Shown here in pieces: positions 8,287 to 14,318 of a stretch of DNA of 17,710 nt (within the stretch, counting starts at the first letter, position 1; every line of letters starts with the position of its first letter). The notes beneath the pieces are model-generated. The model worked only from the letters and a program-made list of their open reading frames with translations, had not been told where the DNA came from and did no database searches. The stretch is taken from positions 1 to 17,710 of the forward strand of contig JAKAMV010000108.1 in assembly GCA_021812735.1 (NCBI GenBank). The letters run 5' to 3'. The stretch is from Chloroflexota bacterium. GTDB taxonomy: Bacteria > Chloroflexota > Limnocylindria > Limnocylindrales > CSP1-4. Position numbers and translations under genes: made by a program.

Positions 8287-8627
8287 ATGCCGCTCGACGT
8301 GCTCGACCGCCTCCTCCGCCCCCTTCGCGCCGGCCCGGCCACGAGTCGCTATCCCGACCTCCCGCCCGACCTCCCCACGGCGGCGCGAGGGCTGCCCGAG
8401 CTCGACCCGACGCGCTGCGACGGCAGCGCCGCCTGCGTCGAGGTCTGCCCCACCGGCGCGATCGCGCTGACCGACGCGGTCTGGTCGCTCGACGCCGGCG
8501 CCTGCATCAGCTGCGGCGCCTGCGAGCGGGCCTGCCCCCGAGGCGCGATCAGGCTCGGCCGCCGGATCGAACTCGCTGCGCGAGGTCGGGCCGACCTTGT
8601 GATCACGCGCACGTGGAGGTCCGAGAA

Positions 8628-8631
<4 letters not shown>
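8287..8631 (+). CDS. hyfH: Hydrogenase ferredoxin-like subunit HyfH (2 x Fe-S), short form
   Basis: This 114-residue protein is the electron-wire subunit of the NuoI/HycF/HyfH family, passing electrons between an external donor and the small subunit. The second cluster motif is canonical: Cys73, Cys76, Cys79, Cys83 followed by Pro. The first reads Cys44-DG-Ser47-AA-Cys50-VEV-Cys54-Pro, so the second cysteine is replaced by serine (AGC at 8425-8427). It is much shorter than E. coli HyfH/HycF because the C-terminal extension is missing. It starts two bases after the hyfG stop and overlaps hyfI by four bases (GTGA). The family call is firm; the state of the first cluster is open. Confidence 0.92.
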
Positions 8632-9179
<548 letters not shown>

Positions 9180-9329
9180 CGCCGCCCTGCAGGGCCAGGC
9201 GGGGCCGACGAGTGGCCGCGCCGCAACATCTCTCCCGGCCTGTTCCTCGCGGGCACGACGTCGGGGGGCCCGTGGGATTGGGACCCGCGCCCCGGCCGCC
9301 TCCACGGTTCGTTCGGCTGGCGCGCACCA

Positions 9330-9560
9330 TCAACCGGTCTCGGGCATCGACGCCGTGGACCCCAAGCTGCTGGCAGGAGCCCGGCGCGCCGTCTGCGCGG
9401 CGATCAGCCGCTCGACGGCGTCGGCCTCGGTCAGGAAGCCCTGGCCCAGGCGGCACCCGAGCTCGATGAGCATCCGGCGCTGGTCCGGCTCCTCGATGCC
9501 CTCGGCGACGTCGCCCTCGGGGTCGTGGTCGTACGGTGTCGGGAAGACGAAGAAGGGCAC
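9330..9560 (-). CDS. Small hypothetical protein (76 residues)
   Basis: A minus-strand gene convergent with hyfI. It starts at a GTG (9560) with GGAGG six bases upstream and has strongly G/C-ending codons, both good signs of a real gene. The protein reads VPFFVFPTPYDHDPEGDVAE and then an acidic helical stretch (PDQRRMLIELGCRLGQGFLT, EADAVERLIAAQ), with a Ser/Ala-rich tail. It has one cysteine and no membrane segment. I do not recognise the family. It lies outside the tRNA-anchored element, so it belongs to the chromosomal side. Confidence 0.65.
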   Translation of the reverse strand: MPFFVFPTPYDHDPEGDVAEGIEEPDQRRMLIELGCRLGQGFLTEADAVERLIAAQTARRAPASSLGSTASMPETG

Positions 9561-9976
9561 GACGGCCTCCAGCTGGTGCCCCCGTAGGTCGGGGGCGTGA
9601 TCAGCCGGGCGGTCAGAGGTCGGGTCTCATGGGTGCAGTGTCGCAGGGAGCCGTGACAGCTCGCATGGCACGGCAGTCGCTTCTTGTCGGAAAGTGGCGG
9701 AGTGGAGCCGACACTCGGATTTGAACCGAGGACCTGCTGTTTACGAATGGCGAGGTCCGGCCGGTTTTGCATCGTTTCGCAACGCTGGCCCTGCATGAAT
9801 ACCCGGCTGCCGTTGTCCAAGGCGTTAGTTGCACACACAACGACTTGTTCGCACCCCCCCGGGGGTCTGGACGGAACTCGCGCTCGGGTCCGAGCCTGCG
9901 GGATGTGCGCACGGCGACCGCGTCGTGCACGACTCAGGGCCGTCGACGGCGCTCGCCGGTGCGGGCGAGACGCTGC
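9561..9976. other. Gene-poor stretch containing the left attachment repeat
   Basis: No convincing gene is seen here. It holds the upstream region of the small minus-strand gene, the truncated tRNA-Thr sequence at 9703-9747, and the left end of the inserted element, including a C7G5 run at 9856-9867 and an imperfect palindrome around 9830-9843. Open frames crossing it are produced by the tRNA-derived sequence and have poor coding character. Confidence 0.5.
9703..9747 (-). repeat. Left attachment repeat (partial tRNA-Thr 3' copy)
   Basis: This 45-bp stretch is identical to 14201-14245. It includes the 3' half of a tRNA (anticodon loop, T-arm, 3' acceptor strand and CCA) with no 5' half beside it, so it cannot make a tRNA. 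Identity stops sharply on both sides. It marks the far end of the inserted element. Confidence 0.93.
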
Positions 9977-10621
9977 TCAAACCTCGCCCACGTCCCAGAA
10001 GCCGAGCTTTCGCATCTCGTCGTGGATCGCCCTGGCTTGTTGCAGTTCGACGAGCCGGTGGTCGACGGCTTGCCGAAGCAGCGCGCGGATCCGAATCGGC
10101 TTCACCCCGGGAAGCAGGTGTCCTGCGACTCGGATCGCGTCCGAGTCGTCTGTGGCCGGCCGCCAGCCGCGGCGGGCGCAGACCGCCAGCACGGCGGCCT
10201 CGCCGGGGCCGAGCCCGAGGACCAGCCCGAACTGGCGCACCAAAGCCGCGCTCCGGAGCTCGGCGTACGCGGCCAGCTCCTCTGCATCGAGGTCGACGAC
10301 CTCGAGCAGCCCAGCCCCGACGAGCCCGGGGAGCCGCTCGAACTCCGGCAGGGCGCGCGCCGAGCGCGCTCGGAGCTCCGCCGGCGCACCCTCGTCCTCG
10401 CACCGGCGGCGGTGGAGGTGCAGGCCCCGCCTGAGCTCGCTCATCGCCTCCTCGCGGCCGGCGTCGTCCTCGTCGGGGTCGAACACCGCCCGCGGGACGA
10501 GCAGCGGCCGTCCGCAGATGCGGCCGAGGAGCTCGATCTGGGCCGCGCCGAGGAAGTAGTTGACGACGACCGTGTCGAAGACGACGGGCTGGTCAGGCGG
10601 CGGCGGCGCGCTGGCGGACAC
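9977..10621 (-). CDS. PIN-domain protein (DUF3368-like), probable toxin/ribonuclease
   Basis: This 214-residue protein looks like a PIN-fold Mg2+-dependent ribonuclease. The acidic residues appear in order: Asp16 with Asn21 (VVFDTVVVNYFL), Glu141 (LGPGEAAVLAV), and Asp158/Asp159/Asp161 (ATDDSDAIRVAG). The spacing and the VLAVCARRGW...ATDDSDA segment resemble the DUF3368 group found in toxin-antitoxin loci. It is longer than small VapC toxins, with a charged helical insert at about 50-95. The start is a GTG (10621) with GGAG upstream. It overlaps the end of the XRE/ImmA-type gene by 29 bases on the same strand, so the two are probably co-expressed, with the upstream protein as regulator or antidote. 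RNA target unknown. Confidence 0.82.
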   Translation of the reverse strand: MSASAPPPPDQPVVFDTVVVNYFLGAAQIELLGRICGRPLLVPRAVFDPDEDDAGREEAMSELRRGLHLHRRRCEDEGAPAELRARSARALPEFERLPGLVGAGLLEVVDLDAEELAAYAELRSAALVRQFGLVLGLGPGEAAVLAVCARRGWRPATDDSDAIRVAGHLLPGVKPIRIRALLRQAVDHRLVELQQARAIHDEMRKLGFWDVGEV

Positions 10622-11819
10622 CGGCGAACTCCAGCTGCTCCCGTTCGGCCTGCTCGTCCCCGTCCCCGGTCGGCGGGGCCATCAGCTCCGCCATCTCGTC
10701 CACGGTCAGCCCCGTGAAGGCGGCCGCCGACGCCGGGCTGACGCGCCCGTCGCGCAGCGCAGTGGTGAGCGCCCGGATGAACCGGCGCGGGAACCGCTCG
10801 AGCCGCCAGCGGGCTGGGTCCTGGCGCCACTCCTCGGGGTGGACGGCGTAGCCGAGCGCCGCGGCGAGCGCGACCGGGCGGGCCCCCTTGATCTCCTCGT
10901 ACGCGTCCTCGCTCAGGAGCTTCGCCTGGAGGAGCCGGACGAGCATCATGCCGTACGAGACCCCGAACAGGCGCTGCAGGTGGACCGCCTCGTCCGCCCG
11001 GGTCACGGCCTTGACGCCCAGGCTCTCGCTGGCCCGGCGGAGGCCCTCCTGGGGCACCAGGAACTCCCCGGCCCAGGCGTCGGCGAAGCGCTCCTTCTCG
11101 TCCTGCCGGCCCCAGTAGCTGACGACCTGGCCGTCGCGCTGGCTGTGGTACAGCGCGTGCGCGAGCTCGTGCGCGATCGTGAACACCTGCCGTCCGGGCG
11201 TGGTCTCGACGTTCACGGCGATGCTCAAGCCCAGCCGTGGGTGGTTAAGGAACGCGCCCGACACGCCCCGCTGGAGGTCGGCGCCGAGGGCCGTCCGGAA
11301 GACGGTCACGCCGGAGTCGTCGAGGACCCCGGCGAGGTCGCCGACGGGGCCGAGGCCCAGGCGGAGCCAGTCGCGCACCTCCTCGGCCTTGCGGCGGATG
11401 TCGTCGCGGCCGGCGAAGCCCTTGCGGATCGAGAACGGCGACTGCGCGAGCGGGTAGCCGACCTCGTCGAGCTGCTCCATGAGGTCGGCGTACGCGTCCA
11501 GGAACTGGACGAAGTCCTGCAGGCCGGCCTCCGCCGCGGCGTCGATGCCGCGCTGGGCGTCGCGGAACAGGAGCGCGACCAGGTCGGCCCCGGGCACGGT
11601 GGGCGATCCGGGCAGAGGCGCCCCGAGGTCCACCAGGACCGGGAGCGGAACGCCGTAGACGGCCGCGAGCCGCTCGAGCGTCTGCTCGCTCGGGCGCCGC
11701 TGGCCGCGTTCCCAGTGGGAGACCATCACGCGGCTGACCCCCAGAAGCTCGGCGACGACGTCCTGCGAGAGGCGGCGCGCCTCTCGGGCCGACCCGAGGC
11801 GAGTCCCGATCCCTGACGT
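10593..11819 (-). CDS. XRE helix-turn-helix protein with ImmA/IrrE-type metallopeptidase domain
   Basis: Counted from codon 11819, this is a 408-residue protein. Residues about 4-60 form an XRE/Cro helix-turn-helix (GTRLGSAREARRLSQDVVAE then LLGVSRVMVSHWERGQRRPS). Residues about 155-270 are the ImmA/IrrE (DUF955) zinc peptidase domain with HELAH at 217-221 and a following ERFADAWAGEFLVP motif supplying the third zinc ligand. Such proteins repress an operon and may cleave a partner on stress. There is no ATG, GTG or TTG in frame before the helix-turn-helix: a perfect AAGGAGGT lies six bases before an ACG (11819-11817), and a TAA sits upstream. The first ordinary start, GTG 11729, would remove half the DNA-binding domain, so I place the start at the ACG. 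It is followed by the overlapping PIN gene. Confidence 0.85.
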   Translation of the reverse strand, partial: TSGIGTRLGSAREARRLSQDVVAELLGVSRVMVSHWERGQRRPSEQTLERLAAVYGVPLPVLVDLGAPLPGSPTVPGADLVALLFRDAQRGIDAAAEAGLQDFVQFLDAYADLMEQLDEVGYPLAQSPFSIRKGFAGRDDIRRKAEEVRDWLRLGLGPVGDLAGVLDDSGVTVFRTALGADLQRGVSGAFLNHPRLGLSIAVNVETTPGRQVFTIAHELAHALYHSQRDGQVVSYWGRQDEKERFADAWAGEFLVPQEGLRRASESLGVKAVTRADEAVHLQRLFGVSYGMMLVRLLQAKLLSEDAYEEIKGARPVALAAALGYAVHPEEWRQDPARWRLERFPRRFIRALTTALRDGRVSPASAAAFTGLTVDEMAELMAPPTGDGDEQAEREQLEFAGVRQRAAAA

Positions 11820-11847
11820 GGCGACACCTCCTTCTTCCCCCTGCCAC

Positions 11848-11915
11848 TTGCGTTACGAGTCCACGCTAGACTATGCTAGTTACGCAACCTTACAGCTGAC
11901 ATCTCAGAGCGTAAC
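11848..11915. promoter_or_regulatory. Divergent control region between the XRE/ImmA-type gene and the ubiquitin-like gene
   Basis: On the plus strand TTGCGT (11848-11853), 18 bases, TATGCT (11872-11877) is a plausible promoter for the ubiquitin-like gene. Three related heptamers occur at about 30-bp steps: GCGTTAC (11850-11856), GTTACGC (11879-11885) and GCGTAAC (11909-11915), the last two being exact inverted copies. They could be operator half-sites for the XRE regulator encoded next door. Around them TTGCGT and ACGCAA form the outer arms of a dyad centred near 11868. Confidence 0.45.
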
Positions 11916-11932
11916 AAATAGGAGAGCCCGCG

Positions 11933-12097
11933 GTGGCAACCACAGGCGCGGCGGATGCCGCGACCAGGACGAAGGCGATCCACTACTCGGTCAGCGGCGA
12001 GCCGCAGGAGACCACCGACCACAAGCTCAGGGGCCGCGAGATCCTCGCGCGCGCCGGGTTCACGCCGGCGGACGACTACCGGCTCACGGGACGCTGA
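11933..12097 (+). CDS. Short ubiquitin-like (Multi_ubiq-like) protein, apparently truncated
   Basis: A 54-residue reading frame starts at GTG 11933 with AGGAGA seven bases upstream. Residues 14-50 (KAIHYSVSGEPQETTDHKLR then GREILARAGFTPADDYRLT) resemble the first half of the bacterial multi-ubiquitin (beta-grasp) domain: a beta hairpin with the SVxGEPQET turn, then the REILARAG helix. That domain usually runs to about 70 residues; here a TGA follows DDYRLTGR, so the last strands and the normal C-terminal tail are missing. An E1-like sequence follows at once in another frame. Either the 3' half was deleted, or a frameshift joins the two, or a reduced protein is made. The family call is from pattern recognition and needs a profile search. 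Confidence 0.6.
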   Translation: MATTGAADAATRTKAIHYSVSGEPQETTDHKLRGREILARAGFTPADDYRLTGR

Positions 12098-13041
12098 CGG
12101 TCTGGGGCGGGACGGCGCACCAGGACCTCGGCAGGGCGCGGCTCGGCGTCGTCGGCCTCGGCAACGTGGGGAGTCTGGTCGCCGAGGCGTGCAGCCGGGC
12201 GGGCCTGTCGCGCCTGACGTACATCGACCACGACCGCCTCGAGTCGCGGAACCTCGACCGCACGCACGCGGCGCTGCCGACCGACGTCGCGACCGGGCTG
12301 ACGAAGGTGGCGGTCGCCGGGTGGGCGACGGCCCTGGGCCACACGTCCTCGGCCCTCGACCTGCGCCTGGTCGAGGCGTCGGTCCTCGACGAGGCCGGAT
12401 ACGCCCCCGCCCTCGACTGCGACCTGATCCTCTCGTGCGTCGACCGGCCGCTCCCGCGCCACCTGCTGAATGCCGTGGCGTACGCGCACCTGATCCCCGT
12501 CGTCGACGGCGGGATCCTCGCGCGCGTCAAGCCTGACGGCTCGCCGCTGCACGTCGACTGGCGCGTCCAGGCGGCCTCGCCGGGCCGGCCGTGCCTCGTG
12601 TGCGTCGGCGCCCTGCGACGAAGCGATGTCGCGCTCGATCGCGAGGGGAGGCTCGACGACCCCGACTACATTGCGGGCCTGCCGGAGGAGGAGCGAGCCG
12701 TGATCTCCCGGAGGAACGTCTTCGCGTTCGGCATGAGCGTCGCCGCGCACCAGTTCCTGCAGGCGGTCGGGATCGTCACGTCCAGCCCCCGCATCGGGGG
12801 CGCCGGCGGGTCGGTGTTTCCGAGGCGAGCGCTGCCTATAGGCGTGGTCGCTCGCGAGCCGACGCCACCACCTGTGCGAAGTCTGCCCGCAGTGCTCCGA
12901 GGGTCGGTCGCCTACGACCGGCGGCGAGGTCCAAGAGGCGCGCCAGCGGCCATACGGCCATGTGGGCTTGCCTGGGAAGCAGCAGGCCGACAGAGTCGAG
13001 GCGGTAGCGGTCATCGAGATCGAGGAGCACATACCCGATGA
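12094..13041 (+). CDS. ThiF/E1-like adenylyltransferase, no canonical start and truncated C-terminus
   Basis: From about 12094 to 12820 the frame encodes an E1/ThiF-superfamily adenylation domain, which would activate a ubiquitin-like C-terminus with ATP. Counting the CTG at 12094 as residue 1, the nucleotide loop GLGNVG is at 21-26, Asp45 and Asp47 lie in YIDHDRLE, Arg52 and Arg56 in SRNLDR, Lys71 in GLTKVAV, and an LSCVD motif follows. One zinc-type CxxC is present (Cys167, Cys170 in GRPCLVC); the usual second CxxC near the C-terminus is absent. After about residue 243 the frame turns into the complement of the convergent nuclease gene. No ATG, GTG or TTG exists between the ubiquitin-like stop and the nucleotide loop; the CTG forms a CTGA overlap with that stop. 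The active site is intact but both ends look abnormal, so it may be a pseudogene. Confidence 0.6.
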   Translation: MTVWGGTAHQDLGRARLGVVGLGNVGSLVAEACSRAGLSRLTYIDHDRLESRNLDRTHAALPTDVATGLTKVAVAGWATALGHTSSALDLRLVEASVLDEAGYAPALDCDLILSCVDRPLPRHLLNAVAYAHLIPVVDGGILARVKPDGSPLHVDWRVQAASPGRPCLVCVGALRRSDVALDREGRLDDPDYIAGLPEEERAVISRRNVFAFGMSVAAHQFLQAVGIVTSSPRIGGAGGSVFPRRALPIGVVAREPTPPPVRSLPAVLRGSVAYDRRRGPRGAPAAIRPCGLAWEAAGRQSRGGSGHRDRGAHTR

Positions 13042-13819
13042 CCTGACGGAGCCACCGTAGGTCGAGGCGCGGGTCTACCGTCGTCTTGAGCTCAACTAGG
13101 CAGCGGTCTAGCACAAGGTCAGCATCGGCGCCGCCCACGGCTTCGCTGAGGGCAAAGGTCGGGTTCAGGACCCGCGGCGACGGGAACGACACCGTGTCGA
13201 TGACTCGCCCACAAACAGCCGCGACGTCCCGGACCCACGCTTCCGGGACGAGCCCGAGGAGGTCCGCGACATCGGCGCCTCGCGCGAGCGAGGCCAGCGG
13301 CGAGGTCTGCCGCATCCCGGCGCGGTAGACCTCCTCGTAGAGCGCGAGCACGACGCAGGCCCGATCGAGCTGGTCCTCGTCCTCGGCGGAAAGTCGCCTC
13401 CACGCGGGAGACTGGGCCTCGACGAGCGCGCCGAGCCACCCGAAGAAGCGAGCTGCATGGTGTTCTGCGCCTGGCAGGTCAATGACGCCGACGAACGTCC
13501 GCGCCAGGGCCCACACGGCAGGGTCGGAGGCGTCGATGTCGACGGCCGTGCGGCCTGCCCACATCAGGGAGGCGGCCCCGATCGCCGCCCTCAGCTCGCG
13601 CGGCCACACCCTGCCGAGGTAGAAGCGGAGCCGGTAGTCGGTGGCCATCCCGACCGTCGATGGCGGGATTGGAGCGGCCGGCCTGAGGGTGCGGGCACGG
13701 AGGTCGGCCGGCAAGTCCTTCCGGAGACCTTGAGCGGCCGAGGGCAGGTCGGGGAACGCAGCTCCCATCCACAGCCGCAGTGGGTCGTCAGGCTGACTCA
13801 AGTGACTCGTAAGTGACAC
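12836..13819 (-). CDS. Putative PD-(D/E)XK nuclease-fold protein
   Basis: This 327-residue protein has a mixed alpha-helical N-terminal two thirds and a C-terminal part with a PD-(D/E)XK pattern: Asp238, Glu243 and Lys245 in ADADLVLDRCLVELKTT, then Gln259 and Tyr263 in WLRQVIGYVLLD, the QxxxY motif of RecB-like nucleases. This predicts metal-dependent DNA cleavage. I place the start at GTG 13819 (VSLTSHLSQPDDPLRLWMG) because the upstream extension to a TTG at 13867 has no ribosome site. It is convergent with the E1-like ORF, which reads about 200 bases into its 3' end on the other strand. Its position suggests a defence or effector role, but no homologous system is recognised. Confidence 0.62.
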   Translation of the reverse strand: MSLTSHLSQPDDPLRLWMGAAFPDLPSAAQGLRKDLPADLRARTLRPAAPIPPSTVGMATDYRLRFYLGRVWPRELRAAIGAASLMWAGRTAVDIDASDPAVWALARTFVGVIDLPGAEHHAARFFGWLGALVEAQSPAWRRLSAEDEDQLDRACVVLALYEEVYRAGMRQTSPLASLARGADVADLLGLVPEAWVRDVAAVCGRVIDTVSFPSPRVLNPTFALSEAVGGADADLVLDRCLVELKTTVDPRLDLRWLRQVIGYVLLDLDDRYRLDSVGLLLPRQAHMAVWPLARLLDLAAGRRRPTLGALRADFAQVVASARERPRL

Positions 13820-13920
13820 GGCTAAGGCCGGGCGGCCGCTCCTGTCCGAGAAGTTGCTACGCGGCAATCTAGCCCAACGGCGTCGTCCCAGGAGGACTCG
13901 CGTTCTCCCCTTCCTGTGGT

Positions 13921-14001
13921 CTTCTAGGACTTCCTCGGACTCCGTCGGACACGGCCGTACTTCCGCCGGACTCCGTCGGACGCCGCCGGATATGACCGGA
14001 C
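13921..14001. repeat. Iteron-like array of about eight 10-bp units
   Basis: Units of 10 bp (one of 11) ending in GGAC or a close variant follow each other: cttctaggac, ttcctcggac, tccgtcggac, acggccgtac, ttccgccggac, tccgtcggac, gccgccggat, atgaccggac. The best unit contains the small palindrome TCCG-T-CGGA. The 15-mer cggactccgtcggac occurs twice (13936-13950 and 13967-13981). The period is about one helical turn, which suits a cooperative DNA-binding protein. Confidence 0.65.
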
Positions 14002-14120
14002 ACGAGCACCGCCGGGTCTGGAGGGATCACGGACGTCGATGGTCGAACGACGCCTGTTGCTCACCGAGGGTCACCGGACAGTCGCGCACCCGTCCACTTT
14101 CCGGGTGCTCTTTCGGGCCT

Positions 14121-14144
14121 GTGGCTGTCAACGTGGCTGTCAAC
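14121..14144. repeat. Perfect 12-bp tandem repeat beside the attachment site
   Basis: GTGGCTGTCAAC is present twice in a row (14121-14132 and 14133-14144), 57 bp from the right attachment repeat. Short direct repeats at this distance are common as arm-type sites for tyrosine integrases. No coding function is evident. Confidence 0.8.
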
Positions 14145-14164
14145 CGCCCGCCAGACAGCAGGAA

Positions 14165-14184
14165 ACCCGGCCTCTTGACCGGGT
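14165..14184 (-). terminator. Possible terminator downstream of tRNA-Thr
   Basis: Read on the minus strand, ACCCGG, an 8-base loop and CCGGGT form a hairpin followed by TTTCC. It begins 17 bases after the end of the tRNA. The T-run is short, so this is a weak candidate for a rho-independent terminator. Confidence 0.4.
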
Positions 14185-14200
14185 CTCACGTTCAGATCGC

Positions 14201-14245
14201 TGGAGCCGACACTCGGATTTGAACCGAGGACCTGCTGTTTACGAA
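14201..14245 (-). repeat. Right attachment repeat, inside tRNA-Thr
   Basis: This is the second copy of the 45-bp repeat at 9703-9747. It begins at the CCA end and stops at the first base of the anticodon loop, a usual crossover region for tRNA-targeting tyrosine recombinases. The inserted DNA has preserved the tRNA sequence. Confidence 0.93.
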
Positions 14246-14275
14246 ACAGCTGCTCTACCGCTGAGCTATGTCGGC
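14201..14275 (-). tRNA. tRNA-Thr (anticodon CGT)
   Basis: A complete 75-base cloverleaf with encoded CCA can be drawn: acceptor GCCGACA/TGTCGGC, D-arm GCTC/GAGC with GG in the loop, anticodon stem GCTGT/ACAGC, loop TTCGTAA, variable AGGTC, T-stem CTCGG/CCGAG with loop TTCAAAT. The anticodon CGT decodes ACG threonine codons. G1-C72, C2-G71 and the anticodon G35-U36 agree with threonine identity. A -10-like TATACT lies at 14285-14290 on the minus strand, about ten bases before the mature 5' end. Its 3' half is duplicated at 9703-9747 as the other end of the inserted element. Confidence 0.97.
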
Positions 14276-14304
14276 CTGAACTCGAGTATAGGTGATGCCT
14301 TCAG

Positions 14305-14318
14305 ACAGCTGCTCTACC
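14305..14318 (-). repeat. Partial tRNA 5'-half-like fragment upstream of tRNA-Thr
   Basis: Fourteen bases (acagctgctctacc) are identical to 14246-14259 of tRNA-Thr, which is the piece of the tRNA starting right after the attachment repeat. Read on the minus strand with its flank it gives GAGTTGGTAGAGCAGCTGT, a D-arm and anticodon-stem-like sequence. No matching 3' half follows. It may be a leftover of another tRNA or an older insertion, or chance similarity. Confidence 0.45.

Larger units (their letters stand above)
13820..14200. other. Non-coding right end of the element
   Basis: No gene is seen between the nuclease-like gene and the tRNA. The stretch holds an iteron-like array (13921-14001), a 12-bp tandem repeat (14121-14144) and a hairpin just downstream of the tRNA (14165-14184). 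A plus-strand open frame crosses it but has Arg/Ser-rich, non-coding character. The integrase gene expected beside an attachment site is absent here. Confidence 0.55.
9703..14245. mobile_element. tRNA-Thr-anchored integrated element, about 4.5 kb, without recognisable integrase
   Basis: A 45-bp perfect direct repeat bounds the element: 9703-9747 and 14201-14245, 4,498 bp apart. The repeat is the tRNA-Thr(CGT) 3' portion from the first anticodon-loop base to the CCA. The right copy is part of a complete tRNA gene; the left is a bare 3' fragment, the standard footprint of tyrosine-recombinase integration into a tRNA. Cargo in order is a PIN-domain gene, an XRE/ImmA-type gene, a ubiquitin-like ORF, an E1/ThiF-like ORF and a PD-(D/E)XK nuclease-like gene. 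No integrase, relaxase or replication gene is seen, so the element is either degraded or mobilised in trans. Confidence 0.82.

Noticed and set aside
9180..9329. Rho-independent terminator after hyfI
   Set aside because: GC-rich inverted sequences occur but none is followed by a T-run.
9703..9747. A second tRNA-Thr gene
   Set aside because: Only the 3' half is present; no D-arm or 5' acceptor strand follows on the minus strand, so it is an attachment repeat.
9431..9838. Minus-strand open frame across the left attachment repeat
   Set aside because: It is built from tRNA-derived sequence and cuts through the real small gene at 9330-9560 in another frame; no family features.
10560..11816. A 418-codon plus-strand frame opposite the XRE/ImmA-type gene
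   Set aside because: Its composition (Arg, Asp, Glu, Ala, no structure) is that of an antisense shadow, while the minus strand has an HTH and a HELAH motif.
12088..12100. Programmed -1 frameshift between the ubiquitin-like and E1-like frames
   Set aside because: No slippery heptamer (X XXY YYZ) is seen near the stop; a deletion or CTG start explains the arrangement better, though fusion is not excluded.
13921..14001. CRISPR array
   Set aside because: Units are contiguous 10-mers without spacers and no cas gene is near.
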